Of a DNA stretch of 6,982 nucleotides, positions 6,004 to 6,982 are shown in pieces. The stretch is from Bacilli bacterium (GTDB lineage Bacteria > Bacillota > Bacilli > Tumebacillales > JAQBPP01). The notes under the pieces were generated by a model. That model did not search any database. It had not been told where the DNA came from and was given only the letters and a program-made list of their open reading frames with translations. The position numbers and the translations under genes are program-made. Each line of letters opens with the position of its first letter. The stretch's first letter is position 1. The stretch covers positions 1 through 6,982 of the forward strand of contig JAQBPP010000335.1 in NCBI GenBank assembly GCA_028287455.1, given 5' to 3'.

Positions 6004-6982
6004 CTGGCGGTCACCCCCAATGCAGATAAAATCGGTTTAAATTTCAACCTGGTTTCTTCATATTCACTGTCTGGGTCCGAGTCCCCGACGATGCCGCAAC
6101 CGGCAAAGAGCAGCGCTGACGTCCCGCACAAGAGGCCGGAGCGAATCGCCACGGAGAATTCGCCTTCTCCGCGATAGTCGAGCCAACCCACCGGCGCGCC
6201 GTACCATCCGCGCTGGAATTCTTCATACTGCCTTATTCGCTCAAGCGCAGCGGCGCGCGGCAGCCCGCCAACAGCAGGCGTTGGATGCAGCCGCTGCACC
6301 ACAGAAAGAATGGAAACTCCGGCGCGCGCTTGTCCGGTGACTGGCGTTACTAAATGCTGCAAATCCCGGACTTTATACAACACAGGTCCCTCTGGCGTCA
6401 CGACATCGTCACACACTTCACCCATCGCTTCCCGAATCATGTCCACTACTACTTGATGCTCAATTCGGTTTTTAGGGTCCTGCAGCAGCTGCATGCCTAG
6501 ACGCAGATCCTCTGCCGGCGTATTTCCGCGCCCGGTAGAACCTGCGAGGCATGCGGCAGAAAAGGTATTGTTTTTGCGTTTGACCAATCGCTCCGGCGTG
6601 GCGCCCAGGAAACAACCAGCGCCACTTTCTACCGCAAACAGATAGCTCATCGGTTGTTCCTCCCTGAGCCTCGTCAAAACAAGTTCAGGGGACAAAGGAA
6701 GCTCAGAGCTCACTTGCAGTTCCCGCGCAAGCACCACTTTATGCAGCATGCCAGCTCGAATCTCCCGGCTCGCATGAGCCACTGCTTCTTTCCACTTTTC
6801 CGGTTCATTTTCCACTACTTGAAGGCTGCCCGCTGCCACAGGATACACACTGGCACCATAAAGATCTGGCAGCGGCAGTTCGAACAGCGTTTTTATGAGC
6901 AAGAGCAGTTGTTCAGCGATCCGCGTAGGCTCGTCCCCAGCATTCACCAATTGATTCACGGTGAGCCAGGAATTGCCCTGCG
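6000..6982 (-). CDS. menF: isochorismate synthase (MenF), 5' end cut off by window edge
   Basis: This enzyme isomerises chorismate to isochorismate and opens the pathway. It belongs to the chorismate-binding (anthranilate synthase component I / isochorismate synthase / salicylate synthase) family and needs magnesium. The frame is open from the TGA at 6000 to the right edge, giving 326 visible residues beginning QGNSWLTVNQ. Relatives are about 450-470 residues, so roughly 130-150 N-terminal residues lie outside. A GTG at 6959 is only an internal valine. Visible motifs in order are KVVLARE (lysine codon at 6738-6740, matching the lysine that activates water), FLGATPERL, LAGSTGRG, EHQVVVDMIR, VRDLQHLVTPVTG, LHPTPAVGGLPR, RGWYGAPVGWLDYRGEGEFSVAIRS and FAGCGIVGDSDPDSEYEET. 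The LHPTPAVGG and GWYGAPVGW segments fit isochorismate synthase. Immediate overlap with menD makes MenF likelier than a siderophore-linked EntC or DhbC. Confidence 0.95.
   Translation of the reverse strand, partial: QGNSWLTVNQLVNAGDEPTRIAEQLLLLIKTLFELPLPDLYGASVYPVAAGSLQVVENEPEKWKEAVAHASREIRAGMLHKVVLARELQVSSELPLSPELVLTRLREEQPMSYLFAVESGAGCFLGATPERLVKRKNNTFSAACLAGSTGRGNTPAEDLRLGMQLLQDPKNRIEHQVVVDMIREAMGEVCDDVVTPEGPVLYKVRDLQHLVTPVTGQARAGVSILSVVQRLHPTPAVGGLPRAAALERIRQYEEFQRGWYGAPVGWLDYRGEGEFSVAIRSGLLCGTSALLFAGCGIVGDSDPDSEYEETRLKFKPILSALGVTAR
6011..6018 (-). promoter_or_regulatory. Shine-Dalgarno sequence of menD inside menF
   Basis: GGGGGTGA on the minus strand, seven bases before the menD ATG at 6003, contains GGTGA, which matches the end of the consensus AGGAGGTGA. 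It lies in the last codons of menF, so menD has its own ribosome site in addition to the ATGA coupling. Confidence 0.65.

Noticed and set aside
6957..6959. GTG as a possible start of a short 319-residue menF.
   Set aside because: The frame stays open upstream to the edge (QGNSWLTV...), and the isochorismate synthase family has a further N-terminal part, so the gene is cut by the window and not naturally short.
1..6982. Mobile element, CRISPR array, tRNA/rRNA, riboswitch or phage signal.
   Set aside because: Coding density is essentially complete with six conserved genes, and I saw no direct repeat array, terminal inverted repeats, transposase or integrase motif, or structured leader.

Overview
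This window is one block of the menaquinone (vitamin K2) biosynthesis operon, entirely on the minus strand and read from the high-coordinate end to the low. The order is menF - menD - menH - menB - menE - menC, the classical Bacillus-type arrangement. Protein content points to a Firmicute of the order Bacillales: MenB, MenC and MenD resemble Bacillus-type sequences over their whole length as far as I can judge from memory. Base composition is a little above half G+C, which fits a Paenibacillus, Brevibacillus or Alicyclobacillaceae-like organism better than B. subtilis itself. That lineage guess is inference; no 16S or other marker is present.

Layout (minus strand). Isochorismate synthase menF is cut by the right edge and lacks its N-terminal part (6000-6982). 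It overlaps menD (4216-6003) by the four bases ATGA. menD overlaps menH (3410-4216) by one base in TAATG. The menH stop codon lies inside the Shine-Dalgarno sequence of menB (2575-3396, TTG start). menE (1054-2547) follows after 27 bases. menC (1-1018) follows after 35 bases and is cut by the left edge, missing roughly its last 30 residues. There is no non-coding gap over 35 bases, and no promoter, terminator, RNA gene, repeat, mobile element or CRISPR array that I could find. The promoter must lie upstream of menF, outside the window.

Pathway. MenF converts chorismate to isochorismate. MenD adds a succinic semialdehyde unit from 2-oxoglutarate to give SEPHCHC. MenH eliminates pyruvate to give SHCHC. 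MenC dehydrates this to o-succinylbenzoate (OSB). MenE activates OSB to OSB-CoA. MenB closes the second ring to give 1,4-dihydroxy-2-naphthoyl-CoA. The six genes thus cover chorismate to DHNA-CoA. The thioesterase, prenyltransferase (MenA) and methyltransferase (MenG/UbiE) are not in view.

All catalytic residues I could place are present and every reading frame is intact. This looks like ordinary conserved core metabolism, not an undescribed system. The points worth a second look are small: start-codon choices, the coupling architecture, and active-site residues in MenC and MenB that bear on reaction specificity.
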